NCBI GenBank assembly: GCA_026214975.1
Contig: JAOBSW010000331.1
Span: forward strand, 1 to 64,000
Reading direction: 5' to 3'
From: Gentiana macrophylla
Lineage: Eukaryota; Streptophyta; Magnoliopsida; Gentianales; Gentianaceae
DNA length: 64,000 bases
How positions within the stretch are numbered: position 1 is the stretch's first letter; each line of letters begins with the position of its first letter. The notes under the pieces were generated by a model. The model had not been told where the DNA came from, ran no database searches, and saw only the letters and a list, made by a program, of their open reading frames with translations. A program made the position numbers and the translations under genes. Positions 11,936-22,600 of this stretch are shown one piece after another.

Positions 11936-12312
11936 GAATATTGTTTTGCTGTTTAGCTCCTCCGGAAATTCGCCATATGGGGAAATGATAGAATTTCTTT
12001 TTTCATTTTTTTATTCAGAAATGCTTCATTTTTATTTATTAATATTATTTTTCTACATATTGATTCTGATGAAATTATTTTGGTATAATTTTGGGGATTT
12101 CATAGATTAAATGTAAGTCATTTCATTCAAATTAGATCAGGATAATCTAATGAGTTTTGACTGTAAATGGGTGGAGACATAACGTTAAGTGTGATATAGT
12201 TTCCGTTCAAAAAAAGTGTTATATAATTTAAGTGACATATTCTTTGATCATATTTAGATAATCCCAACAGGATTGTATGAATCTTTTGAATGATTTATAA
12301 ATAAAAGATGTG
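11936..12312. other. AT-rich flank upstream of COX5C
   Basis: No coding exon is visible. The first part should contain the COX5C promoter (minus strand). The rest is AT-rich with no inverted repeats that I can confirm. Confidence 0.4.
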
Positions 12313-12523
12313 ACAACTTAGGTAATCCCATTGTGTTTTTATTTGTTGCATGAATTGGACATTACGAAATATACACAACACTCACAGAGATAACTAAGTG
12401 ACTATCAGAAGTACACAATAGTATGGTTCTCATTTCTCATGATATCTAGAGTTGAGCCACAGATGTTTCAAATTCCAAGACCAAATGGAGAATCCAGATA
12501 ATGAAGTCAGAGTGCACGCTTTC
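12313..12523. repeat. Copy of the MER3 downstream flank
   Basis: About 210 bp closely matches 27414-27786, the sequence just downstream of the MER3 stop codon. Shared blocks include TTAGGTAATCCCATTGTG, AACATTACGAAATATACACA, TATGGTTCTCATTTCTCATG and ATCCAGATAATGAAGT. This copy lacks the roughly 160-bp MITE present in the MER3 copy, so it represents an empty site. It ends at GTGCACGCTTTC next to retroelement-associated sequence. Same orientation, about 15 kb apart. Confidence 0.85.
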
Positions 12524-12565
12524 CTGACCAATCCAGGTTCCCTGCAGCAAACATGAGAAACATCA

Positions 12566-13178
12566 TCAAGTTGAAATACAAAACTCAGTGTCCCACTTTG
12601 GAACAGAGATGGGCGGGACAACTGCACCATCAGGATGACCAGACAGTATCTGGACCCCAGCAGCATTCAAGGTAGTGCTCGAAGGTCGGGCTAAAGGATG
12701 GCTCACACTCGCAGTCCTCTCAGTATCTTGGCTTTGTTCGGGCTGACTATGCTCAGACTCATCATCACCGGCACCAGCCAGTAATGCAGCAAGGTCTACC
12801 ACGACAACAAACAAAAACACAGTTAGACAAAAAATAGAGAAAAATACAAGCACGGGTAAAACATAAAGGGAAAAGAAAAGAAGTCCTACGGGCATCCCTC
12901 TCCTTATGGCTAAGGACCACGTAAGGGTCGTGCCCAACATCCGTTAGCCGAGCCGCGATGATCAGCTCGACAAAGAAGTCCTTAACATCCACAGCAATAC
13001 CCGACTCTCGGATACCTCTCAATAGCTCCTCACCAACAGTAAGGCAGGCGTCCTTGAGTTTTTGCCGACGATCGGAAGCCGTCCTCTCTAGGTCGGCAAT
13101 CTTCCTCTCCACCTTGCTGGCCAAAGACGTAGCAGGCCTTGCAGAGGCCTTATACCCAATAAGGGATCCATGCATCAA
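12566..13178 (-). CDS. Two-exon ORF antisense to a gypsy-type element (uncertain)
   Basis: The first exon (about 13178 to 12893) encodes RKIADLERTASDRRQKLKDA, GEELLRGIRESGIAVDVKDF, ARLTDVGHDPYVVLSHKERD. A GT donor after 'DAR' and an AG acceptor near 12796 join it to DLAALLAGAGDDESEHSQPE and a serine-rich tail ending near 12566. The N-terminal part is probably coiled coil. I do not recognise the protein. Its place next to an LTR (13559-14402) fits the antisense ORFs described near the 3' end of Tat-lineage gypsy elements, but that is inference. A 5' beginning upstream of 13178 is not visible. Confidence 0.45.
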
Positions 13179-13558
13179 CGAGTCATCAAGTATGCAAAAT
13201 CCTACCGGGTTACAAACAAAGTACGGTTGAAGAAGTGAGACTTACACACTCTATGGCTTTAAAGTCAGCATCAGCCAACTGCTAATCGGACAACTGATAT
13301 GACAGAGGGCTATAGGCCTCAACCCATTCTCGAAAACATTTTCTTTCGTGAGGCGATTTTCTTTAAGTAGCGGAAACGCCGGTTTTTCAAAAACATTATG
13401 ACAAGAAGTTATGACAAAGTTGTGCCACTGGCACGCTGTGAATTATTCCATCGTTGTTAAGGCAAGAGCCCCAAACACAACTCACAAGAGTAACCAACCC
13501 GGTCGATCCGAATCGAACGCCAAAGTCCACCGGATCTGGGGGCGACGGAGCCAAAAAT

Positions 13559-14402
13559 TGTCACCTCCACGTGTCACAATCACAACCGCTCAAAAAGGAA
13601 AAAGGGTCACCCCAAGATCTTAATTCTAAGGGCCATGAGTCCCAGACCTGAGTAAGAAGGCCGAACTCCTCCCTCCATGAAAGGGTTGCTCGGATATTCC
13701 CATAGCCGACTACAAGTCGGTCAGGGCAAGGTAGGGGCCGATCCACACTGGTCGGCCACACGGACCTCATCAGCTCGCCGCAGGCCGGCTAGAGCGTATA
13801 GTAATAACTATATAACAAATAATGGCAATTATATAAATAATAATAATAATAATTACTTAATTAATAAAGGTAATTATGGAAAGAATCCTAAGTCATTAAG
13901 ATTCTGATCCTATCATTAAATATCAATCAAATAACCGTAATTATCTCCAAAAAATAAGTGATATTTATGGGTAGAATCCCCAATCATAATCAAGTTGTGA
14001 TTCAAGAAATCGATGTGACCATATTTATCCTTAAAAATAAGTGATATTTATGGGTAGAATCCCCAATCATAACTGTTGTGATTCAAGAAATCAGATATGA
14101 CCATATTTATCCCTAAATCACGGGATTTACATATAATAATCCTTAGGGATTATGAAAACCGAATCCTTGCAGGACAAGGATTAGGGCGCGATGCCTCCTA
14201 TATAAACTATCCATAAGGAACTACGAAAGACTTGATTCAATCAGAGTATTGGATACGTAGGAAGCCCGGGAAAAACCAGGTTCAATCTAAAATCAACCAA
14301 AAAAGCATCCCTTGTTCATGTTCTTCTTATTCCTCATCTTCAATCCATTACCCTAGATTAAACCGCCCCAGATTTTATACCCGACGGATTTCGGATTCGT
14401 CA
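13559..14402 (+). repeat. LTR of a Ty3/gypsy-type element
   Basis: The 844-bp segment has TG...CA ends (TGTCACCTCC at 13559, GGATTCGTCA at 14402). It contains a CTATATAAAC promoter motif near 14199 and a pyrimidine-rich stretch near 14320-14340, which suggests plus polarity. An 80-odd-bp tandem duplication lies at about 13950-14114 (AAGTGATATTTATGGGTAGA repeated). On the minus strand the outer bases ATTTTTGGCTCCGTCGCC resemble a gypsy primer-binding site, so polarity is not certain. No intact pol is visible nearby. Confidence 0.65.
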
Positions 14403-14495
14403 TATTTGTTTAGTGATGTATGAAGAATCATTCTATTTCTTATTTAAATAAAATGATTTTATGGTATTCGAATATTTTTCGTCATCATGCATAGC

Positions 14496-14613
14496 CTATG
14501 AAGCATAAACATGGACACGACACACCGCACTATTACCATTATATTTTATTACCGGGCGACACGGCTTAATTCCAAAATTTAAGGACACGACACGCCACCG
14601 ACACATATTATCG

Positions 14614-14688
<75 letters not shown>

Positions 14689-15215
14689 CACACATACATA
14701 TAAGATTCAATTTATTAAAAAAAAAACATCTTTAAAAATCAAAAAACTAGATAAAAAATAAGATATATAATATGTAAACTTTATAAATATCTAAAATAGA
14801 TAATAACCTTTTATACGGTGACAAAAGTAAAAGCAAAATTGTGGCTAACCTTCAAAATATTGTAAAGTCTTTATATGATTGTTTATCAATAAGAAACATA
14901 TAAACTAAATATGACGTATTATTTGTTAAATTATAACAAGATTGAAATCGTGTATTTTAATGTTTCTATTGGAAAAAAAACTTAAACAAAGAAAAAATTG
15001 GATTCAGGAGTGTCGGGGAGTGTCGATAACGTGTCGGATATTAAAATTTTAAATAATATTGTTTTAATTAGCCGACACGTGTCGGAGACATGTCGGATAT
15101 TAAAATTTTAAATAATATTATTTTAATCACCGAGTACACGCTATTCGGAAAGCGTGTCGTGGACGGAAATGGGTCTAAATACGACGCACGCAAAAACAAT
15201 TGAAGTGTCGGAAAT
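14496..15215 (+). mobile_element. Short copy of a GTGTCG-rich repeat family
   Basis: The segment begins GCCTATGAAGCATAAACATG, continues with GACACGACAC motifs, a long TA tract, the block CCTTTTATACGGTGAC, then AATCGTGTATTTTAATGTTTC and a cluster of GTGTCGG motifs, ending near ATTGAAGTGTCGG. The same blocks occur in the same order on the minus strand at 48143 down to 45324, where the two halves are separated by about 2 kb of extra sequence. I read this copy as an internally deleted derivative. A 56-bp unit (ACATGTCGGATATTAAAATT) is tandemly repeated near 15040-15125. The class of transposon is unknown; terminal repeats could not be defined. Confidence 0.7.
14618..14678. repeat. (TA)n microsatellite
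   Basis: About 60 bp of nearly pure TA repeat followed by a short CA run. It lies in the short GTGTCG-family copy at the same place where the long copy has a (TATG)n tract (about 47982-48015). Confidence 0.95.
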
Positions 15216-16080
15216 GGGTGTTTGATGGTATATGTGTGGAGACGAACACTTCATAATACGAGAGTAAAAGAATATATATTAAATAACGTTTTGGTTTTCT
15301 AAAATGACTTTTTTTACATGAAATTTTTAATTTTTTAAAAAGCAACACTTTTTAAGAGACGGATATAGTATATCATTAATAATGATGAATAAGGTTTTTT
15401 AATATAAATGACATTAATTGACCAATTATTAATAAAAAGTATAGATACAATTTTTTTATACCTATAAAAAAGGTGGTTATCATTATCATCATATCATTAT
15501 TATCATTTTCATCATTTACCATATCGCTATTATTAAAGCAAAGACAAGTGCAACTCTTTTATATATTTAGACAAACATGATGACGTAAAGCAACTAAATT
15601 ATTTCTCATTCTGACTGACCTGATTTTTGCATCTGTTATTTGAAGGAAGGACCAACTGATTTGATTTGAATATGGTATAAAATAATACTAATAATAGTTG
15701 GCCACAGATGATGTATAAGGGTTGAATGGGAAGTTAATAAGAAGAGAGAAAAAAGTGGCCCTGGCAGGAAGGTAATTGCTTTGGCATTAATTTACCGGGC
15801 GCCTTTTATGTTGTTGTAACATTACATTGAGCGAATCATCCTTTTGTTAACATGCAACAATCATATATCCCCCTTCAAAATTAACAAGATTTTCTGATTC
15901 TAATGTTACTTCCTCCTCCTTTCTCTAAATAGTTAATTAAGCTATTTTGGGTGTCTGTTAACTATGCTTCGTGCTTTTGGTACAGTACTTAAAAAATGTT
16001 GTAACTTTTACTGAATTCTTACAGCTAAATCTTTTATTGGACTACATGTGGATGTGGTGCGCTCTTTTAACTTTTACTGA
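15216..16080. other. AT-rich intergenic sequence
   Basis: No exon, RNA gene or terminal repeat is recognisable. Short simple tracts such as ATCATTATCATTTTCATCAT lie near 15480-15520. The CTTTTACTGAATTCTTACAG and CTTTTACTGAATCCTTACAG copies near 16003 and 16070 form a short direct repeat. Confidence 0.4.
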
Positions 16081-16275
16081 ATCCTTACAGTTTATCGCCT
16101 TTTCGAGTCCAGTTACGCTTCCGGTTCCCTGATATGTTTTGAATATCTTGCCATCTTTCACTGACCATATAACACAACACAGTTACCATGAGAGATCCAG
16201 AGGCCACCCCCGTCTGGGCTAAATTCAATACAAGTCGCACTGTGTCTATAACAAACAACAAATACTTTAACAAAC
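16081..16275 (-). pseudogene. WD40 repeat fragment, HOS15/TBL1-like
   Basis: Three minus-strand frames read in turn give CIEFSPDGG, then LASGSL, then NCVV, then IWSVKDGKIFKTYQGTGSV. Together they follow one WD40 repeat of the HOS15/TBL1 family, whose remembered equivalent is LAFSPNGEYIASGSLDKSIH and IWSIKEGKIVKTYTGNGGIF. HOS15 is a nuclear corepressor subunit. Only one repeat is present and the frame shifts at least three times, so this is a dead exon fragment. Its neighbour at 16.8-17.2 kb is a RecA fragment in the same orientation, which suggests capture by a transposable element. Confidence 0.68.
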
Positions 16276-16824
16276 AACAAATACTTTGACCTCTATTGCA
16301 CCATATGCCCCACTTCTACTTTGACCTCCTCAATTGACTAGTTTAACAAGAGGAGCCAGCATGCCAGAGCTACACGACCCTCATATATCATGCTTCTCAT
16401 CATTATATTACAAATAAATTTGATACTATCTTATACCTTTTTACACGTAAAACCCTATCCAAGAAGAACCTATTAAATGGTACGTATATCCGCATACCAA
16501 AAATATTACAGATTTTTTTTTTTTTTTTTATTTCTGGTTTTAAGGGATGATGAAGTTTTGTATATGAAATTCATGCACTAGTCTTCTTTATGCCGATCAT
16601 AAACACTCATGTTCTAACATAGAAATAAGATTATTAATTGCACTAATTTTATAGGAGATGATCTCAAGTTTGAAAGTTTGTTAGAAAAAAACAAGTACGT
16701 GTATAGCAATTTTCACAAAAGAGTTGATTATGATGATCGAAAGGCTAGCTTTTCATGGAAAAAGAAATTCTAACCTTAGCTAACTCAAGCTGTGAAGAAA
16801 CATTGCAATCACTCAAGAAATCTG

Positions 16825-17243
16825 AAACATTGCAATCACTCAAACCTTTGGAAATCCACCAATTCCAAGTGCCATATCCAAAGAAAACGATCCAGTAGCT
16901 AGAGACCACCGCAACTTGCTTTGTATCAGTGCCTGCTTGAGAGCCAAATGAAGAAGTTATTTGATCAAGGACAAATTTTATAATACAACCGTTGTAGCAA
17001 GGTTGTACCAAGTGGCATACATTACAACCATTCATTTCTAACCTCTCACACACGATAAAAGTGTATTATGTGAAAGAGAGTAAAAATGAGAGGCTCTAAT
17101 GTATGCCACTTGGTACAACCTTCTTACAACCGTTGCACCATAAAGTCTCTCTTGATCAAGTGCCTGCATCAGAGCCAAATCTTTCTTAGACAAATTTTCT
17201 TCCCCTGAGTCACTTCCATCTGATTTCGATTTCTTCTTACCTA
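16825..17243 (-). pseudogene. Mitochondrial RecA-like (RECA3) exon fragments
   Basis: From 17243 the minus strand encodes KKKSKSDGSDSGEENLSKKD, then LALMQALDQ. A 182-bp MITE interrupts, then ITSSFG and, after a short unmatched stretch, VAVVS and TGSFSLDMALGIGGFPK followed by a GT donor. This is the N-terminal linker and start of the RecA core of plant organellar RecA (RECA3), which repairs organelle DNA by strand exchange. The Walker A exon that should follow is not found. Removing the MITE and one copy of its 9-bp duplication restores ALDQITSSFG. The stretch after FG lacks the expected KGSIM block and shows a 4-base excess before TGSF. Confidence 0.8.
16970..17151. mobile_element. Mutator-like MITE in a RECA3-like exon
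   Basis: The 182-bp element has terminal inverted repeats of about 55 bp; both ends share GGTTGTACCAAGTGGCATAC when read inwards. It is flanked by the 9-bp direct duplication TTGATCAAG at 16961-16969 and 17152-17160. Nine-base target duplications with long terminal repeats are typical of Mutator-like elements. The insertion splits the codons for ALDQ-ITSSFG. Confidence 0.9.
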
Positions 17244-17409
17244 CAATACAGACAAATTACAAGTGACCCCAGTTATACAAAAATATAAACTCCCCCTCTT
17301 TATCATTATTCATTCAGCTGACGTTTTTAAGAACAAGATTATAAACCTAGCTACAAAAGCAATACCATGTAAATTTCACTCCAACCAGAAGATTGTCGGC
17401 CCCTATTTT

Positions 17410-17416
17410 TCAAAAG

Positions 17417-17453
<37 letters not shown>
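17410..17453. repeat. Poly-A tract
   Basis: A run of about 43 A residues. It lies near the RECA3-like fragment. It could be a retrotransposition tail or a simple repeat; no adjacent retroelement is recognised. Confidence 0.9.
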
Positions 17454-17455
<2 letters not shown>

Positions 17456-17668
17456 AAAAGAGAACGTGGGAATGTGAATCATATAACTTCATAGGCTCTC
17501 TGTGGCCTTGCAAATGCACGGAAAAAGAATGCAAGCATGCAAAGCATATGTAGTTAAATCTTTTGACCAAGGCAACATAAACTGTCACGACCAATTACAA
17601 GGGCCCAACATTAGGCCATACATAGTAAAATGAAATAAATTCAGAATGCCAAGTAAATCTATAAGGAT

Positions 17669-18163
17669 CAGTGTTCTAAAAATCGCCCTGGGCAATCGCC
17701 TAGGCGCCGCCTAGGCCCTGGACGACCCCCGGGCCTCGACTTGGCTCTAGGCGATTTATCTGGGCGCTCAAGTGTGCTGGGCGATTTTCTGGGCGCTCCT
17801 GGACCCTTCTAGGCGCTCCTAGGCGCTCCTAGGCCCTCCTAGGCCCTCCTAAGCGCTCCTAGGACCTTCTAGGCGCTCTAAGGCCCTTCTAGGCTATTAG
17901 GGTTCCATCTGGGCGAACATCAAGTTTTCCCAAGTGTTTAGACAAGAAAGATGCATAAAACCCTAAAACCCCCCTTATAACCCTAAAACCCCCTCGTAAA
18001 AACCCTAAAACCCTCCGTAAAAACCCTAAAACCCCCCTTAAAACCCTAAACCCCCGTAAAAACCCTAAAACCCCCTTAAAATCCTAAAACCCCTTAAAAC
18101 CCTAAAATCGCCTAGGCGCCCTGTATGCACTGCCGACTTCGCCTAGCGAGTTTTAGAACATTG
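17669..18163. mobile_element. Non-autonomous hAT-like element with GGCGC and CCCTAAA repeats
   Basis: The 495-bp element begins CAGTGTTCTAAAAATCGC and ends, read inwards, CAATGTTCTAAAACTCGC. It is flanked by the perfect 8-bp duplication ATAAGGAT (17661-17668 and 18164-18171). CAGTG-type ends with an 8-bp duplication are the hAT signature. The left half is a tandem array built on CTAGGCGCTC units; the right half (about 17938-18115) is built on ACCCTAAAACCCC units resembling degenerate plant telomere repeat. There is no transposase. Confidence 0.9.
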
Positions 18164-18171
18164 ATAAGGAT

Positions 18172-19648
18172 ACAGAGTATAAAATATGAATAGTCAGCAC
18201 CTTTGGAGGAAAAGTACATCACTTGCGTCTGTGTACCTAATATACTCTTTCTACAACTCTGCCAAGGCAGAGACAGCAATTATAAGATAGAAGCACTGGG
18301 AAAAAAAAAGTAAACATTATGTAAATATGAACCCTAGTGATGCATACACGAATCCCCACACACATATATAATGAAGGAAAATGCACGAATCCACATAACA
18401 TTCACAGCAAAAACACACAGCATAAGTGACCATTTTTTCCATTGGTAACAAAGTCAACAAACATAAATCAAAAGAAAATCCCTTTCAAAAACTATATTAT
18501 AAAAACAAAACAACATCATTTAAAATTATAGCACCGTAACTCCATTAAGACTAGTGCATGCACTTCTTTCCTTCACCGCAGCTTAATCACTTAGAAACAG
18601 TCGAGTAAACTATAATCAGCTAACAAACAGATCAAGTACATCATAAGCAAGCATGGAGTTGGCGTACACTCAATAAGCTCGCTTGACTATGAAAAGAAGA
18701 TATTTTAACCAGTATTTCGACATTTCAAATGCCATTCCAACATTTCAATAGAATACATTAGTCATAGGAGTCTCAAAATCCGAAACAACCCTTTTTCCAT
18801 GATTTTGTTCACCGCTAAATTACTTCAACATAAAAAAAACACAAAATTAGAAAGGAAAAAAGAAAAGAAGGGGGGAATTCTGTCATTTCTTGTTTATTCA
18901 CTTGTAGTTTGTGTTTGCTAACCTCTGGAAAGATTGCGCTTCTAAGAAAAGACGAGTTTCGTAGAAGCCGCGCCATAGTAATTCCTTCTTTAAAATGAAT
19001 CCGCTAAAAAAAAACTCATACAACTCCCTATCACAGCTTCCGACGAAGTTCACAAGGGCTTCACCTTTCGTCACAGAAAACTGAGTTGTTAAACAGCAGT
19101 AAGATTATAATTTAATAAAGAAACCTTCTTGGACAGCGAGAAAGAAGTAGTATAAGTAGAGCACTACTACTACGATATGCTAAGGTCCCAAAGCTTTGGC
19201 TTGAGATGGAAAGTTAAAGATATTAAGGGTCTTCATGGGCGCATCTTCCAACTTCCCAGGCTGTCCAAGCTCCAAATAGGCTTCTAACACCAAAGTTGTT
19301 CATTGCCTCTCTCAATCTCTTCTTTGGAGCCTTGTCATAGTCCCATCTCTAACCACAAGATGATCCACGGGCTGCATAAAGACCAATGGGTCGGGAATCT
19401 CATCATGGATCACATCACCAAGCCATTATAAAAGCAACTACTATGATGATGAGTCACAAACGACGGGTTTGATTCCCTTTACAAAGAGGCCGTTGGTTCC
19501 TCCTATATTAGCTGGATGTCGTCTGTACAAGGAGCATAGTGTTTGTAATTCCCACCTTTCTTACATTTGCAAAATTAGAGCCATCTTGTACAGTCATCTT
19601 AGAGCTGACATGAGATATACAAGGACCCAACTTAATCTTGAATCAAAC
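18172..19648. other. Intergenic sequence downstream of the C3H65-like gene
   Basis: Mostly AT-rich and without exons I recognise. The last few hundred bases are likely 3'UTR of the minus-strand zinc-finger gene. Around 19250-19440 the minus strand gives short broken frames (for example APKKRLREAMNNFGVRSLFG in one frame) that look like an old coding fragment, but I cannot name the source. Confidence 0.35.
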
Positions 19649-22600
19649 TTAGCTGCAAAAGCTAGGGGTTGAGTTGAGGGCTTTCAATGCAGACTTGGGT
19701 ACATTTGTGAAAGGGATTCCTTTATGGAGAACGCACGTTCCAGCCGAGCACAGAGAGAATGGATTAGAAGAGCAAGATGACCCTTGGGGCATGTCAATGG
19801 AGGATTTAGGTCCACCAAAACTGTTTTCTCTCCCTTGGGTGCATGGAAGAGCGTAGTTAACATTGTTAGGACGTGAACCAGATTGTTCTACTCCAACGAC
19901 AGCACTGATATTATCTTCTCCCAACGAAAGAAACTTCGAACCATGCGGCGTACATGCATCTGAAATCATGTTTTCAGTTCCATTCTTGCTTGTTACAACG
20001 TTCAATGAGCTTTGATTGCTGTCGTCAGGAGTCTTATTATTACCACTTGAAGGCAAATCAAATATACTACTTCTATTTAACCCACCAAACAATGATTCAC
20101 CAACGTCATGATGACCATCAAATTGAGAAGCACTCAGAGGAGTTTTGCCAAATGATGGAAAATTTATACCCTTGGGTCTCAGAGGCACTTTGTTGGCTAC
20201 CTCCTCATTTGACTTCTGAACTCTGTTCAGAGAATTAATGGTTGCTTGCTGGTCAAGATTGACAACGCTTTCCTCGACGACAGGCATTGGACTTTTATCA
20301 TGCTTACTACTTGATGAAGATCCACCAAAATATATCATGCTTATCCCTTTTGGTACTGCAACTGGTTTTTGTGGATCCGGTACCAGTGTCTTCTCTGAAC
20401 TTCTACTAGTAGACTTCTCCAAACTTTTGGAAGTGGAATCAAACTGCTGATGGGTTCTACCATGTAAATTCATGTGTTGCTTAGGGTTCAAATCACTATT
20501 TTGGACTGGAGACTTCAAATCAGCCTTGCAAATGTTTGAAGACGTTAAAGCACATCCTGTAACAGATATCTGATGCAAATTCCAGTGAAGTAAACCAAAA
20601 CGTTACAATCATCATTCATAATAGAGTTAACCATTCGGTCAAAGCAAACGGAGAACCATCTAGAAAAAAAAATCAAGCCCCGATAAATAGAACCATTACC
20701 TCATGTGAAAACTTACAACCAGCACCTCTAGGACAACGATTGTCGTTTGCATATTTTTCGCATGGATACTTGGAGAGTTGATGGTCATATGGACAGTCAT
20801 CTCCTTTCATGCAAGAGTGACATGCAAAATGACGACATGGCTGCATCAGATACACGTGAGAAATTAAGTTAGACAGTAGAACTTAGAAGAATAATAAAGA
20901 TAATGGTACACCGAGAATCAAGTGAACAGTCAATTTTAACCCCAAAATAATAAATACCATCATGGGGAAGAAAATTAAAGTACACTTCAGGAAATTATGT
21001 TCTCACACTAGAAACAGCACTTCATTTGGCCATGACAATAATGAATTGAAAGGAATATGTAGCTGTTGAAATTTCAAACACAGTGGATACACCAACAAAA
21101 CTACTCAAAAAAATTCAATCCCGATAAGTATCGAATGTAACTGTGACTTCTTATCATCAAACATGATTGTCGAAGAGTATTAGAGTGGAAAAGAAACTTG
21201 GAACACAATACAGGAAGCATATATACACAATTTATCGTCTTCAACTAATCGCTTCAAGATAAGGGAGTTGCTAAAAACCTAAAAGATGAATACACTATGT
21301 TCAAATTTCATACACAGTGTACTTAAGTCTTTCAGATAGTAATGTTGGAAGTATATCTTTGACTTCATCATGAAATTGAGATTGTTTTCGCTTATAGGAA
21401 TTTGAAGGAAACTTGCAAATTGCAATCACTAGATTCTAGTCATCTTTGACATTTTCAAGTAATTCAAAATAGAAACTTGCCAATGTGTAAATGTTTGGCT
21501 CAGAATAGTTGGGTATGCCATCTCAGGTCAAATGTCATCAGATGATAATGACCAAGGAAACACGAGACAAGATAACAAATATAAGACGAAAAAAATATTA
21601 ATGAAAACATGGAATAGTATAAATATAGAAGTACCAGAAAAATAACATCAGAAATAAACAAATGAGGTACCCCATAAGAGCACTATTTTACTTGTAAATG
21701 CAGAATGCGAAAAGTGTACCTTTGATTTTGTTAAGGGTGTTTTTAGTGTGAAAACTTGCACTTCTCACCCTGCACAAAAACAATATTCAATATCTATCCA
21801 AGACAAATTGGAAAAAGACACAAATAAGCATTATCAAATAGGACGTACCATTTGGCATCTTCCATTCATATAGTGCCGGCAATCAGTAACTTTTATTGCT
21901 TTTACCACCGGCTGCAACTTCAACCTTTTGACACCAAGCTTCATGTTCTTCTCTGCACGCTTGTTTCTTTCTTTTGCTGCATCAGAAGAAAGGTAAGAAG
22001 TCAATTACAGGAAGGGGGGAAAATTCCTCAAAATCCTCAAACAATTGAATCCATTCGTAACATTCCTACTGCCCCTTAGTACGCAAGGGCCGGGGAGGGG
22101 GGAGGGGGTAGCAAAATTAAGGTACTCAAAACGTGTACCTTTTTCTTTGCTTTTCTTTCTTTGCTTAAAGGGCCTCTCTTTTTTATCATTTCATTTTTGG
22201 CAACACAAACATCCTGCAATATATAGAGAACAGAAAAAGAAAGCAGAAAGCATAAGGGAAGAGAGCATAGAGGATGAGATAATACACAGTTTATTTTGTG
22301 ATTATGCTAGTCTTCATCAAACGGTTTCAAGCTTAACATTTTTATTGTGCGTCTAAAACAGATATATGGCAGCATACCACAACAAAGAACAAAATAATTA
22401 GAATTGTAGCCGAATGTTGCCTAGATTGTTAAAGTCACCACATCAACATACCCTTGGGGGGGGCAGAGATATTGTGTGACGAAAATAGATCAAACATATC
22501 CCTAAATAATAGTAACCGTCTAAAGGCAGATACCAATATGTCAGCACAGTCAAAAGGGAGGTAATATGAACTATTAAGCACCTCAATTTGCACCTTTTCA

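Noticed and set aside
14496..14699. Minus-strand frame rich in Tyr-Ile across the TA tract
   Set aside because: It is a direct translation of a TA microsatellite.
17938..18115. A true telomere or chromosome end
   Set aside because: The CCCTAAAA units are degenerate, only about 180 bp, and lie inside a bounded hAT-like element with an 8-bp duplication.
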